A stretch of 64,000 bases of DNA from Symsagittifera roscoffensis (taxonomy: Eukaryota > Xenacoelomorpha > Acoela > Convolutidae). Positions within the stretch are counted from its first letter, which is position 1; each line of letters begins with the position of its first letter. Below, in pieces: positions 1 through 13,600 of this stretch. The DNA lies in assembly GCF_963678635.1 (NCBI RefSeq), contig NC_087064.1, positions 41,571,165 through 41,635,164 of the forward strand. Reading direction: 5' to 3'. The notes beneath the pieces are model-generated. The model did not search any database. It was not told where the DNA came from and worked only from the letters and a program-made list of their open reading frames with translations. A program made the translations under genes and the position numbers.

Positions 1-1030
1 CAAAGACTTCAATCTTTCCATGGTGAACCACGGAAAAGGAGTGTTGCTTAGCGCCCGTCGAACATGTTCGGTTAACAGTAAAGAACACTGTCTGCATCGA
101 CAAACGAACCTACTAGCGGATATCTGGAAAAACTAGATCTCAAGAAATTGGTGAGACATTATCTAGTGGCTTTCGAAAAAAAAAACAGATCCCATACCAT
201 ATTACTTGGAAAACGTACTTCGCGAAACGATGATGACGCAGAAAACATACCAAAATTTGACTTACTTGGAAATGGTCGACAATTCATTACCTCAAGTGCA
301 TTGTAGGCACTTCGCTTCGAAAAAAAAATGGGAGCAGCGTAAAAATTCTAAGATCTAATAGCCGAGCAATACGTCAGAACCGAGTCGCAACATAAACTCA
401 TCTGGAGGGTAGCAGGATTGAATGAGGTTGAATGAAATTCTGATGAGAGAAAAAAGTCTAAGTACAAAAAGTACTCGTGATGGTGGCCTTAAAAGACTTA
501 ATGATAATTCAAGAAGAAACAGCTTTGTTGGCGAAATGAAAAGATGCTCTCTGTTCCCTAAGAATGGTATGGACAATCATCAGCACCATTTTTAATCACA
601 TATGCAAAACTCTTGAAGGAAGGTCACGACCCTCAAGAATATTGTTCTTGCAGGCACTAACAGACCTTCACCGGAGCAAGACGTTGCGGGTAAATCTGAA
701 AGAATTGTAGCCAGTGGAATTGTAGCCTATAAGGAAGATAGACGACAAAAGATTTTCCATAAAAGAGCTTAGGCTCACGAAAAAATCGATGGGAACACTG
801 ATTAGCGTGATTGCTAATTCGACTTTTACAAAAGTTACAAAAGTTTATAAAAAAAATTACAAAGTTACAAAAGATTACGAAAGTTTTGGATGTCCAGAAT
901 ACTAACTGTGATATATATAGCAAGTCAGGATGTCAAGATAGGTCGAGTAATGGAAGAACATGTGACTGCAGATTCTATACAAAAATTTTACTGCAAGGAT
1001 AGATTTTGTATAGATTTCTAAGATGAACTG
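1..1030. repeat. Repeat family A, copy 1 (partial at window edge)
   Basis: This stretch matches about 5,986-7,010 almost base for base, and matches the copies beginning near 3,520 and 4,666 with more divergence. Shared landmarks are a start reading 'cttcaa..tttccatg', a segment with 'cgcccgtcgaacat', and an end with 'tggaagaacatgtgactgcag'. Relative to the two middle copies it lacks roughly 90 bp inside the segment that elsewhere holds a 70-codon ORF. No coding capacity is credible. Confidence 0.85.
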
Positions 1031-3519
1031 AAACAGCCATGGTGCCCAAATCCCATAGTGGATAAAATTTTGCTAGCTACACAATACGTCGCGAAGGAGA
1101 TTTTTTGACTGTTATCTGCGTGATCTAAACATTATGCACAACTGAACCTTTAAATACTTATTTTGTGGTAATAGTCAATGATAACTTTTGTTTAAAAAAA
1201 ATGGTCTCCTTTAATTTTTTGAACCTTTGCTGAAATTATTTCTTGCTAAAACTTACCACAAATCACGCGTGGATCTAGGATTTTTTTGAGGAAAGGATAA
1301 ATTTTTTTTTTATTTCCGAAAAACTTTGTCAACGTTTTTCTTAGATTGACTACACTGGTTTTCGGAGCTCTCCCTATGCACTAAAAAGATCCTCTTTTGG
1401 CCAAATTTATTGCGCCGCAAGCCCTTTTTTTGAAAACAAACAAGCTGAAATGGCGTTTTTGGACACTTTGATAAAATGTGGTCAAAAAAATCTGTTTTTT
1501 TGTCGCGCGCTCCCCCTGCAAAATTAGTACACATTGGCGCTCAAGGACCCTTCAGGAAAAACATCGGGCCCGTTAGCCAAAAGTGGATATATCAAAATAG
1601 TCCAAATGGGGGTTAGCTCTTTTAGCCGACAGGAGGTCGAATTCCTGAAGAATGGGATCCGCTTTTGTTGTCCCAATTCTTTCAATAACGATGATGTTTC
1701 TTGAATCAAATCGTATTTTTTTAAATAAAAACTGTATCAAAATGCTCCAAACGGGTGAAATAAAAAGCAATATTGACACAGATGCAAAACTGCGCTTCGC
1801 AGCACTAGGGATAGATATCAAGAAAGCCGCTTAGTAGTTCGTTAAATCTTTTAGTTCGTTAGTTCTATCGGTTTTTGAAATGCTTAAATTCTACATTAAA
1901 AAAACTACATGAACGCAATTGGTCTACTGAAGCTGTATTAGTAAAAACAAAAACTTTGGCAGTTTTCAGTTTTTTAAAGGGATTGGTTTTTGAAATGCCT
2001 AAAGTATTCTTTTAAAACATCCTTTACTTTCGTTTAAAGTTGAAAATGATGAAAAAAAAAATTGTGTACAAAAAACACCAATTTATGTTCCTATGAGCAT
2101 ATGATTTTTCATTTTAAACAAATGTGCGTTTCATTTTTCGACCTTAAAACGTTTTTTGCAATTCGGGTTCAAATCCCGTCAGCTTGATGTCCGGCACCCA
2201 GCACAACTGGCCTAATCGGATCGGACTTTCTCAATGTGCTCTAGACACAGTGATAAAAAAATCAGCCATAATTTTGAAATGATTCAAATATGTTTTTTGT
2301 TAATTGCGGAGTGAGGTGTGCGATTGTTGCTTTGATTCTCTCATTTGAATGGGCAGCAACGACACAAAAGCACTTGAAGTCATCTTTCAATTTCGACTGA
2401 AACAAGTGTTCATGTATGTTATATGGTTTTGAACAAACAAATTAATTATCTATAAAAACAATTTTGTCCATTTTTTATGAACAGGTCAGTTTTGTCATGA
2501 AAACTACTTTCATGGCGTATAAGTGTTTTCCAAAACTCTCAACTTTAGAAAACACGAAATCTGAAATAGTATTTCAAACCTTTGTGTCACGAAGGCTTCG
2601 CCTCGGTGTTAAATATGTTTCAAATTGCATTTCCTACTACGTATTTTCTAGAGTATAAAGTGTTGCTCATTTCTAAATTCCAACTTTTGAATTCGACTCG
2701 TCAGACTAGTTGCAATACAACACAAACACAAAAAAAAATTAGGTCAAAAACAAATCTTAAAAAAAGCCAGGCAAACTAAAACTTTTTTATGTCTCGATAA
2801 AAGAAAACAAGGGGCCCAGCTTAATTTGGAGGTAACTCAGCTGCAACTTGTAGTAAAGTCAAGTCAAAAACAAGAATATGATGACTTTGAAAATTTTCCA
2901 TGGGAATAGCTGGAAAACGTCGTTCAACTGCATTGCTTTCATTGTTGTATTGCATTGCTTTCATCGGGTTGACAAGGAGGAGTTGTATCTTATCTAATGA
3001 AACAATTGCTCTTCCGCCCCAAATATATCTAAGCTCTCTCAATTAAAGTTATTCATGAAAAGGTTTTCATGAAAAGAACCCGCAACAGCTGAGTTTGTAT
3101 TCTTTGCAGCTGCTTTTCTTCTAATGGAGCATTATTGAATTAGTTAGCGCTTGCAACATTCATGAATTGGACATGGTTTTGCTTATGTTGATTATTGTGG
3201 TAGCTGATCAATGCTGCTCAGATATAACAATAGACAAAAAAAGTTTTTATTTGACTTTTTAGAAAAACATGGCACATTGGATCACAAGAGTTTGTTTCAT
3301 AAGTTTAAACTTAAGGTGAGTGGAAAAAATTTGCTTCGCTTTAACACGCAAAAGTACAAGGCGAGCCAGATCGCAAGCTGTCTCAAAGATGAGTGAAATA
3401 ATCATATTACCACCTATCTTAAAGGCAGGATTGAAAATCGTACTCTATAAAACCAAAAACGAGTGACTGCACTGTCAAGGGCGCATGTTGGATTTTTGAG
3501 CCATTGTGGTGACAGCACT
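1031..3519. repeat. Family A long spacer block, copy 1
   Basis: About 2 kb of this block recurs at 7,011-9,070 at high identity but is absent from the two middle A units, so there are long and short forms of the A unit. It contains a tRNA-like B box near 2,166. The last ~300 bases (3,206-3,519) return to sequence shared with the ends of the short A units and include an LDHK motif also found in family B. No intact gene is seen. Confidence 0.75.
2166..2176 (+). promoter_or_regulatory. tRNA-like B box (SINE-like remnant)
   Basis: GGTTCAAATCC is an exact match to the RNA polymerase III B-box consensus and sits in a short T-arm-like hairpin (CGGG-loop-CCCG). No A box or tRNA 5' half is found upstream, so this is at best the 3' half of a tRNA-derived SINE and not a tRNA gene. 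The ~60 bases after it are kept in the second copy. Confidence 0.4.
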
Positions 3520-4665
3520 TTGACAGACTTCAAGTTTTCCAAGATGAATCACATAAAAAGTAGTGTTGCTTAACGTCCGTCGAACACACTCCGTTAACAG
3601 TGCTGAACAATGTCATAATCAACGAACCTACTGGCGGATACAAGGAAATTCTTGAGCTCCAGAATTCGATGAGACGACGTCTATGGCTTTTGAAACAACA
3701 GGTATCGTAGCATGTTACTTGAAAACGCAATACGTCAGAACCGAATCGCAACATAAACTCATCTGGAGTGTAGCAGGATTGAATGAGGATGAATGAAATT
3801 CTGATGAGAGAAAAAAGTCTTAATACAAAAAGTACTCATGATGGTGGCCTTAAAAGACTGAATGATAATTGAAGAAACAGCTATGTTGGCAAAATGGAAA
3901 ATTGATCTCTGTTTTCTAAGAATCACGGTATGGACAATCATCAGCACCAGTTTTAACCACATATGCAAAACTCTTGAAGGAAGGTCACGAGCGTCAGGAA
4001 CCTTGTTCTTGCAGGCACTCACAGACATTCCATTCACTGTAGCAAGACGTTGCGGGTAAATCTGAAAGAGCCAGTGGAATTTTAGCCTATGAGGAAGATA
4101 GAAGACAAAAGAAGAGTCTCCAAGAAAGAGCTTAGACTCACGAAAAAATCGATAGGAACACTAATAAAGTCCATTGCCCTCTTTGGTTCTATGAGAAAAA
4201 AAACCTATCAGTATGTATCCGGAGCTCTCGAGATGGCATACAATCCATCCAAAAACGAAGACGTGCGTGATTGCTACTTCGACTTTTACAGGCAGTGTTA
4301 AGAAAAATTTGGGTGTCCAGAAGACTAAAAGTGATATAAATAGCAAGTCAGGATGTCAAGATAAGTCAAGTAATGGAAGAACATGTGACTACAGATTCTA
4401 TACAAAAATATGACTGGAGAGTAGATTTTGGATAATTTCTAAGATGACATTAAACAACAATTTGAGTGAAAAAACTTGCTTTGCTTTAACACGCCAAAGG
4501 ACAAGGCAAAGGCAGATCGCAAGGTACCTCTAAGGTGATCAAAATAATAGTAGCACCACCTATCTTAATGGCAGGAGCCTAGTCCGTACTCTTTAAGACA
4601 AAAAAAGAGCAACTGCACTGTCACTGGCGCAACATGAAAATCTCCTGCCAGTGTAGTGACATCAT
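3520..4665. repeat. Repeat family A, copy 2 (short unit)
   Basis: A head-to-tail copy of the A unit without the ~2 kb spacer. It aligns with 4,666-5,985 along its length, with several deletions near its start. It contains a 70-codon plus-strand ORF (4,089-4,301). The differences from the next copy's ORF are mostly amino-acid changing, so there is no sign of selection for a protein. Confidence 0.85.
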
Positions 4666-5985
4666 TTTCAAACACTTCAAAATTTCCATGATGAATCAAG
4701 GACAAGGAGTGTTGCTTAACGCCCGTCGAACATATTCGGTTAACAATAAAGGACACTGTCGGGATCGACAAATGAACCTACTAGCGGATACCTGGAAATG
4801 CTAGAACTCAAGAATTCGGTGAGACAATATCTAGTGGCTTTCGAAAAAACAGGTCCCATAGCATGTTACTTGGAAAGCGTACTTCGCGAAAAGATGATGA
4901 CGCAGAAAACATACCAAACGCTGAATTACTTGGAAATGGATGCCAATTTATTTACCTTAAGTGCAATGTAGACACTTCGCTTCGAAAAAAGAATGGGAAC
5001 AGCGTAAAAAATCTAAGCTCTAATAGCAAAGCAATACGTCAGAACCGGGTCGCAAGATAAACTCATCTGGAACGTAGCAGGATTGAATGAGGATGAATGA
5101 AATTCTAATGAGAGAAAAAAGTCTAAAAACAAAATTTACTCATGATGGTGGCCTTAAAAGACTTAATGATAATTGAAGAAGAAACAGCTATGTTGGCATA
5201 ATGGAAAATTGATCTCTGTTTTCTAAGAATCACGGTATGGACAATCATCAGCACCAGTTTTAACCACATATGCAAAACTCTTGAACGAAGGTCACGAGCC
5301 TAGGGAACATTGTTCTTGCAGGCACTCACAGACATTCCATTCACTGTAGCAAGACGTTGCGGGTAAATCTGAAAGAGCCAGTTGAATTGTAGCCTATTAT
5401 GAGGAAGATAGAAGAAAAAAGAAGATTCTCCAAGAAAGAAGTTAGACTCACGAAAAAATCGATAGGAACACTGATAAAGTACATTGCCCTCTTTGGTTCT
5501 ATGAGAAAAAAAACATATCAGTATGTATCCGGAAATCTCGAGATGGCATACAATACATCCAAAAACGAAGACGTGCGTGATTGCTACTTCGACTTTTACA
5601 GGCAGTGTTAAGAAAAGTTTGAGTGTCCATAATACTAACCGTGATATATATAGCAAGTCCGGACGTCAAGATATGTCAAGTAAAGGAAGAACATTTGAAT
5701 ACAGATTCTATACAAAAAACTAACTGAAGGGTAGATTTTGGATAATTTCTGAGATGACATGAAACAACAATTTGAGTGAAAAAAAAACGTGTTTCGCTTT
5801 GAAACGCCAAAGGACAAGGCAAAGACAGATCGCAAGGTACCTCCAAGGTGATCAAAATAATAGTAGCACCACCTATCTTAATGGCAGGAGCCTAGTCCGC
5901 ACTCTTTAAGACAAAAACGGGTGACTGCACTTTCACTGGCGCAACATTGGAGATGAAAATCTCCTGCCAGTGTAGTGACATCATT
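4666..5985. repeat. Repeat family A, copy 3 (short unit, ~1.32 kb)
   Basis: The most complete short A unit, directly after copy 2 and before copy 4. Equivalent landmarks in copies 2 and 3 lie 1,310-1,313 bp apart, which sets the unit length. It carries the 70-codon ORF at 5,399-5,611. Short stretches before that ORF look coding-like but are split by stops. I do not recognise the product. Confidence 0.85.
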
Positions 5986-8900
5986 ATCAAAGACTTCAAT
6001 ATTTCCATGATTAACCAATGAAAAGGAGTGTTTCTTAGCGCCCGTCGAACATATTCGGTTAACAGTAAAGGACACTGTCGGGATCGACAAACGAACCTAC
6101 TAGCGGATATCTGGAAAAACTAGATCTCAAGAAATTGGTGAGACATTATCTAGTGGCTTTCGAAAAAAAACAGATCCCATACCATATTACTTGGAAAACG
6201 TACTTCGCGAAACGATGATGACGCAGAAAACATACCAAAATTTGACTTACTTGGAAATGGTCGACAATTCATTACCTCAAGTGCATTGTAGGCACTTCGC
6301 TTCGAAAAAAAAAATGGGAGCAGCGTAAAAATTCTAAGCTTTAATAGCCGAGCAATACGTCAGAACCGAGTCGCAACATAAACTCATCTGGAGGGTAGCA
6401 GGATTGAAAGAGGATGAATGAAATTCTGATGAGAGAAAAAAGTCTAAAAACAAAAAGTACTCATGATGGTGGCCTTAAAAGACTTAATGTTATTTGTAGA
6501 AGAAACAGCTTTGTTGGCGAAATGAAAAGATGCTCTCTGTTCCCTAAAAAAGATATGGACAATCATCAGCACCATTTTTAATCACATATGCAAAACTCTT
6601 GAAGGAAGGTCACGAGCCTCAAGAGTGTTGTTCTTGCAGGCACTAACAGACCTTCACCGGAGCAAGACGTTGCGGGTAAATCTGAAAGAATTGTAGCCAG
6701 TGGAATTGTAGCCTATAAGGAAGATAGACGACAAAAGATTTTCCATAAAAGAGCTTAGGCTCACGAAAAAATCGATGGGAACACTGATTAGCGTGATTGC
6801 TAATTCGACTTTTACAAAAGTTACAAAAGTTTATAAAAAAAATTACAAAGTTACAAAAGATTACGAAAGTTTTGGATGTCCAGAATACTAACCGTGATAT
6901 ATATAGCAAGTCAGGATGTCAAGATAGGTCGAGTAATGGAAGAACATGTGACTGCAGATTCTATACAAAAATTTGACTGCAAGGGTAGATTTTGTATAGA
7001 TTTCTAAGATGAACTGAAACAGCCATGGTGCCCAAATCCCATAGCGGATAAAATTTTGCAAACAACACAATACGTCGCGAAAGAGATTTTTTGACTGTTA
7101 TCTGCGTGACCTAAACATTATGCACAACTGAACCCTTAAATACTTATTTTGTGGTGATAGTTAATGAGAAATTTTGTTTAAAAAAATAGTCTCCTTTAAT
7201 TTTTTGAACCTTTGCTGAAATTATTTCTTGCTAAAACTTACCACAAATCAGGCGTGGATCTAGGATTTTTTTTGAGGAAAGGATAATTTTTTTAAAATTC
7301 CGAAAAATATTGTCAACGTTTTTCTTAGATTGACTACACTGGTTTTCGGAGCTCTCCCTATGCACTAAAAAGACCCTCTTTTGGCCAAATTTATTGCGCC
7401 GCAAGCCCTTTTTTTGAAAACAAACAAGCTGAAATGGCGTTTTTGGACACTTTGATAAAATGTGGTCAAAAAAATCTGTTTTTTTTCGCGCGCTCCCCCT
7501 GCAAAATTAGTACACATTGGCGCTCAAGGACCCTTCAGGAAAAACATCGGGCCCGTTAGCCAAAAGTGGATATATCAAAATAGTCCAAATGGGATTAGCT
7601 CTTTTAGCCGACAGGAGGTCGAATTCCTGAAGAAGGGGATCCGCTTTTGTTGTCCCAATTTTATAAATAACGTTGATGCTTCTTGAATCAAATCGTATTT
7701 TTTTGAAATAAAAACTGTATCAAAATGCTGCAAACGTGTGAAATAAAAAGCAACCTTGACACAGATGCAAAACTGCGCTTCGCAGCACTAGCGATAGATA
7801 ACAAGAAAGCCGCTTAGTAGTTCGTTAAATCTTTTAGTTCGTTAGTTGTATCGGTTTTTGAAATGCTTAAATTCTACATTAAAAAAATTACATGATCGCA
7901 ATTTTTTGCTTTTGTGACAGTTATTACCTATTGGTCTACTGAAGCTGTATTAGTAAAAACAAAAACTTTGGGAGTTTTCAGTTTGTTAAAGGGATTGGTT
8001 TATGAAATGCCTAAAGTATGCTTCTAAAACATCCTTTACTTTCGTTTAAAGTTGAAAATGATGAAAAAAAAAATTGTGTACAAAAAACACCAATTTATGT
8101 TCCTATGAGCATATGATTTTTCATTTTATACAAATGTGCGTTTCATTTTTCGACCTTAAAACGTTTTTTGCAATTCGGGTTCAAATCCCGTCAGCTTGAT
8201 GTCCGGCACCCAGCACAACTGGCCTAATCGGATCGGGCTTTCTCAATGTGCTCTAGACAGAGTGATAAAAAAAAATCAGCCATAATTTTGAAATGATTCA
8301 AATATGTTTTTTGTTAATTGCGGAGTGAGGTGTGCGATTGTTGCTTTGATTCTCTCATTTGAATGGGCAGCAACGACACAAAAGTACTTGAAGTCATCTT
8401 TCAGTTTCGACTGAAACAAGTGTTCATGTATGTTATATGGTTTTGAATAAACAAATTAATTATCTATAAAAACAATTTTGTCCATTTTTTATGAACAGGT
8501 CAGTTTTTATCATGAAAACTACTTTCATGGTGTATAAGTGTTTTCCAAAACTCTCAATTTTAGAAAACACGAAATCTGAAATAGTATTTCAAACCTTTGT
8601 GTCACAAAGGCTTCGCCTCGGTGTTAAACATGTTTAAAACTGCATTTCCTACTACGTATTTTCTAGAATATAAAGTGTTGCTCATTTCCAAATTCCAACT
8701 TTTGAATTCGACTCCTCAGACTAGTTGCGATACAACACAAACACACAAAAAATAAGTCGCAAACAAATCTTAAAAAAAGCCAGATAAACTAAAAAAATTT
8801 TATGTCTCGATAAAAGAAAACAAAGGGCCCAGCTTAATTTGGAGGTAACTCAGCTGCAACTTGTAGTGAAGTCCATTCAAAAACAAGAATATGATGCCTT

Positions 8901-9070
8901 TGAAAATTTTCCATGGGAGTAGCTGGAAAACTTCGTTCAACTGTATTGCTTTCAATGTTGTATTGCATTGCTTTCATCGGGGTGACAAGGAGGAGTTGTA
9001 TCTTATCTAATGAAACAATTGCTTTTCCGCCCCGAAAATATCTAAGCTCTCTCAAATGAAGTTATTGATT
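5986..9070. repeat. Repeat family A, copy 4 (long unit)
   Basis: A near-exact second copy of window positions 1 to about 3,060, displaced by 5,986-6,013 bp. Differences are scattered substitutions and small indels, including a ~37-bp stretch near 7,900 that copy 1 lacks. It includes the second B-box-like site. No intact gene is present. Confidence 0.85.
8178..8188 (+). promoter_or_regulatory. tRNA-like B box, second copy
   Basis: The same exact B-box match, GGTTCAAATCC, in the same context as the site at 2,166, including the following sequence with 'ccggcacccagcacaactgg'. Its preservation simply reflects duplication of the whole long A unit. Confidence 0.4.
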
Positions 9071-9655
9071 GCTGAAAAAGTTTTTCAAGAAAAGATCCCG
9101 CAACAGCTGAGTTTGTATTCTTTGCAGCTGCTTTTCTTCTAACTGAAGCATTATTGAAGCGTTTTCATGTTTCAAATGGTTTTGACGAGATGGAATGATA
9201 AAAACTCTTGCTATGTCTTGAAATCATCTTCAGGTTTCGACTGTATCAAATTTTCAAGTGTGTTTTTAAGGTTTTGAATAAACAAACTTATCACTTATAA
9301 AAACAACTTTGTCCATTTTTTTGAGAAAGTAAACATTTGACATGAAAACTTTCAATGTTGGAAAAGAGGTAATAAAAAATAGTATTTCAAACAATTGTAG
9401 CTCAAAAACTTCACCTCGGTGTGGAAACTGCATTTCTTGATACGTGTTTTCTAGAATATAAAGTGTTGCTTAAGCCAATTTTTTTAACGTTCAACTTTTG
9501 AATTCGAATCGTCAGACTAGTTGCGATACAATAGAAACGTAATAAAGTTAAGTCGAAAACAAACCCAAAAACAACTCGGTAAACCAAAAATGTCTTATGT
9601 CTCGATTTAAAAAAACAAGGAGCCCAGCTTAGTTTGGAGGTAACTGTTTCATATT
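9071..9655. repeat. Diverged partial copy of the family A spacer
   Basis: From about 9,200 to 9,650 the sequence follows the order of 8,380-8,850 (for example 'gttttgaataaacaaa', 'tttctagaatataaagtgttgct', 'agcccagctta.tttggaggtaact') with many substitutions. It is therefore an older duplicate of part of the A spacer. No gene is seen. Confidence 0.65.
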
Positions 9656-9681
9656 TATTCAATTTGTAATACTGCTGAGGG

Positions 9682-10039
9682 AATCAATGAAAAAATTCAA
9701 AATTTAAAATTCCAAGGGCATCTTTTACTAACCAAAAGTGAAAAAGCCCTTGCTTCTGCAACAAAAATCTCGCAACAGTTTCTTTCGATTTAACCTTTAA
9801 TCTCAAATTTCAAAGAGTAGTTTTCAGAGACGTTAAAATCAGTAAAAAAAATTCGATGAAAATCAATGACAAAATTCAAAATTTAAAACTCCAAGTGTAT
9901 CTTTTTTTTTACAGAAAATGAAAATTTCTTTGCTTCTGCAGAAAAAAATCTCGCAACAGTTTCTTTCGATTTAACGCTTAACCTCATTTCTCAATTTTCA
10001 AAATCTAGTTTTTCAGAGACGTTTAAAATTTCTAATAAA
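9682..10039. repeat. 179-bp tandem duplication
   Basis: Two head-to-tail copies begin with 'aatcaatga' at 9,682 and 9,861, a period of 179 bp. Both contain 'ctcgcaacagtttctttcgattta'-type sequence. They sit between arrays A and B and are non-coding. Confidence 0.75.
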
Positions 10040-10612
10040 CGGTCAAAAAATTATTTTTAAGAAACGGTCAAAATTAATTTTTTTGCTGAAATAAGGTCGT
10101 AGTCGCTTAAGCAAAAAAAAATTCCTGAAACTTGGTTTCTCAGTTGAAACATATTCTAAGAATTAGCAGAATCATTCTCATATTTATTTCTCAAAAGAAC
10201 ATCTTGCGATCGCTATCAGGACTACAACAAGAAGGTTTTTTGAAGGACCTTTTGATGAAAATATTTTTGATGAAAATATCCAAAATCAAACATATCATCA
10301 AAAGCCAGAGAATTTGATCTCTTTAGTTTGGGTGGGAAAAGTTCTTGCCCAGAAATTTTACGATTTGCTCAGATTAAACAATGAAGAGCTGGTCAAGTTT
10401 GGTTTTGTTGACAATTTTTTAGCTAAACACACAGATAGTTTTTACCTGATTACAACTCACGAAAAGTTGTTATTCAGAATAATTACCTGAAATTGACAGG
10501 TGTCACGCCCCTGCAAAATTCAAAATGGTTTTGAATCTTAGTATTTGATTATGAACGCGTCTTTGGCATTCTGAAAACCTCACTCGGGCTTGTTAAATGG
10601 TTGCTGGTGCAT

Positions 10613-10625
10613 TAGCTCAGTTAGG
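10613..10625 (+). promoter_or_regulatory. tRNA-like A box in family B unit
   Basis: TAGCTCAGTTAGG fits the polymerase III A-box consensus and is preceded by GCAT, like the start of a tRNA. It is unchanged in all six units (also 12,495, 14,361, 16,187, 18,014 and 19,840). No matching B box or tRNA 3' half follows within 100 bases, so it looks like a broken tRNA-derived head and not a tRNA gene. Confidence 0.4.
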
Positions 10626-13600
10626 TGTCTGCTGAACGTTCAGCCCGTAATCAGTTTTACTAATAATGAAAGCTTCGGGTGGTAGAGTACAGTTAGTCAA
10701 AGCAGTAACCACTAAGTTAAAATATTCAAATTTTATTTTTAAAATCAAAAAAATATAAAAGTGACAATGCGAGCAATCAAAAGAGAAATGCATCCTTTTT
10801 CAATGCATTTTATTCAACAAACTACTGAAATAAAATTCAAATATATAAAAAAAAAACTTTATTCTTTCTCAATTCATATTATTTAGCAAAATACCGTAAA
10901 AAAGAGCAAGTTTACTTAATGACCTGATACTTGAATCAATTACCGCATTAAAAATGCAACTTTAATACAGTTAGCATAGTTTTGACTGTATGCAGAGCAA
11001 TGTATGCAGAGTAATGTCGCGTAGTAACAGAACAAGGTCGTTTAAAAATAACAATTGCCAAAAAATCAGTTCTCTTGATTTTCAAAAAATTTTTTGACGC
11101 ACTGGATCACAAGATTTTGATGCATAATTTTGAAAAGCAATATGAATGGAAAAAACCTGCTTTGCTTTATTTAATTCCCAGATCACCTCAAACATTTTGT
11201 CAAACTTATTAAAACGCGAAACGCGATCAACGAGTAGTAGATGTTGGAACTGAGTTAGAGGGGGGCGGTTTGTGCCTTGCTGACCCCATGTATTAGAAAA
11301 CGTTTCTGATTTCCGGCCATCGAGTCAAAGTATAAACATTGGGTATAGAGTCTACCTTGTATTAAGATAACAAATAGAAATGGTAAGGCTTCAGTGTTTG
11401 ACCAATAGTAAGATAACGGTAAAAAAAACATATTTTCGTGGTGTTTGTGTAGAAATCTCCAGTTTTTTGACAAAAATCTTGAGACGCGTTATCTATTTGG
11501 TAAATATCAGTGGTGTATTACGTGTAATCGAGGTTTTGAAGTTAGTTATTTGATTCATGGTAAGTCAATGGTAGTCTTGGCACAAAACTGATCTTTTTTT
11601 AATTTAACCGAAAAAAAGAGGAAATTTTTACTAAGAAAAAATCAAAAAACACTAATATTTGACCCAATTTGAATTCTGTCTTATTTACATATAAATTTTT
11701 TACCAAATATGCTCAATCTAGCTGAAACGTGCTAAAACTTTGAGAAAAACTGAGTTCTTTCAGAAACTGCATCGTATAATAATCTTACTGCAATAATTTA
11801 CCCTTACAAATAGAAAACTACACATTTTACATAAAATAACGTATAAAACTCAGAACATGCACAACGTGAATTTTATTCAAGTTTTTTTGGTAGAATTTAA
11901 AAAATTTTAATTGCGTAAAATCGGCACAAATTATCATTTTTTGTAGTTTTCTGTGAACCATCCGCTGATACTTTTTTCATTACTTGTTCTTTCTCTACTC
12001 GAAGAAACATCAAAGAAGTAAATTTTGGTCCAATCGAGCAATGATGATCCAGTGTTCTGTCATTGCTTGAAGCTGTCATTGCTTCGATCGCAAAAGAGTA
12101 TTAGTACAACAAAAAGGTTTTTTGAAGGACCTTTTGATGAAATTATTTTTGATGAAAATATCCATAATCAAACGTAGCATCAAAAACCAGAGAATTTGAT
12201 CTCTTTAGTTTGGGTGGGAAAAGTTCTTGCCCAGAAATTTTACGATTTGCTCAGATTAAACAATGAAGAGCTGGTCAAGTTTGGTTTTGTTGACAATTTT
12301 TTAGCTAAACACACAGATAGTTTTTACCTGATTACAACTCACGAAAAGTTGTTATTCAGAATAATTACCTGACATTGACAGGTGTCACGCCCTTGCAAAA
12401 TTCAAAATGGTTTAAAACCTTAGTATTTGATTTTGAACGCGTCTTTGGCATTCTGAAAACCTCACTCGGGCTTGTTAAATGGTTGCTGGTGCATTAGCTC
12501 AGTTAGGTGTCTGCTGAACGTTTAGCCCGGTATCAGTTTTACTAATGTTGAAAGCTTCGGGGGGTGGAGTGCAGTTAGTCAAAGCAGTAACCACTAAGTT
12601 AAAATACTCAAATTTTATCTTCAAAATCAAAAAATTAAAAATGTGACAATGCGAGGAACCAAAAGAAAAATGCATCTTTTTTCAATGCATTTTATTCAAC
12701 AAACTACTGAAATAAAATGCAAATATTTAAATAAAAACTTTATTTTTTTTCAATTCGTATTACTTAGCAAAATACCATAATAAAAAGCAAATTTACTTAA
12801 TGGCCTGATATTTAAATCAATTACCGCATTAAAATTGCAACTTTAATACAGTTGGCATAGTTTTGATTGTCTGCAGAGCAATGTATGCAGAGCAATTTTG
12901 CGTAGTAACAGAACAAGGTTGTTTAAAAATAACAATTGCCAAAAAAATCAGTTCTCTTGATTTTCAAAAGAAAAACTTTTGACGCACTGGATCACAAGAT
13001 TTTGTTGCATAAATCTGAAAAGCAATATGATTGGAAAAAATCTGCTTTGCTTTATTTGTTTCCCAGATCACCTCAAACATTTTGTCAAACTTATTAAAAC
13101 GCGAAACGCGATCAACGAGTAGTAGATGTTGGAACTGATTTAGAGGGGGGCGGTTTGTGCCTTGCTGACCCCATGTATTAAAATACGTTTTTGATTTCCG
13201 GTCATCGATTCAAGTATAAACATTGGGTATAGAGTCTACATTGTATTAAGATAGCGAATAGAATTGGTAAGGCTTCAGTGTTTGACCAATAGTAAGATAA
13301 CGGTAAGAAAAAAGATATTTTCGTGGTGTTTGTGTAGAAACCTCTAGTTTTTTCGCAAAAATCTTGAGACGCGTTATCTAATTGGTATATATCAATGGTT
13401 TATTACGTGTAATCGAGGTATTGAAGTTAGTTTTTTTATTCATTTTAAGTCAATGGTACTAGTATTGGCACAAAAAATCAGAAAACATAAATATTTGACG
13501 CAATTTGAATTCTGTCTTATTTATATATAATTTTTTAACCAAATATGCTCAATCTAGCTGAAACCTAATATAACTTTGAGAAAAACTGAGTTCTTTCAGA

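Noticed and set aside
2150-2190. tRNA gene
   Set aside because: Only a T-arm-like hairpin is present; the 70 bases upstream show no D-arm or anticodon arm.
4089-5611. The 70-codon ORFs in the two short A units as a real gene
   Set aside because: They begin alike but most differences between copies change amino acids, flanking codons are full of stops, and the other two units have the middle deleted.
10600-10700. tRNA gene
   Set aside because: Only an A-box-like half is present; no acceptor stem pairing or B box follows at tRNA distance.
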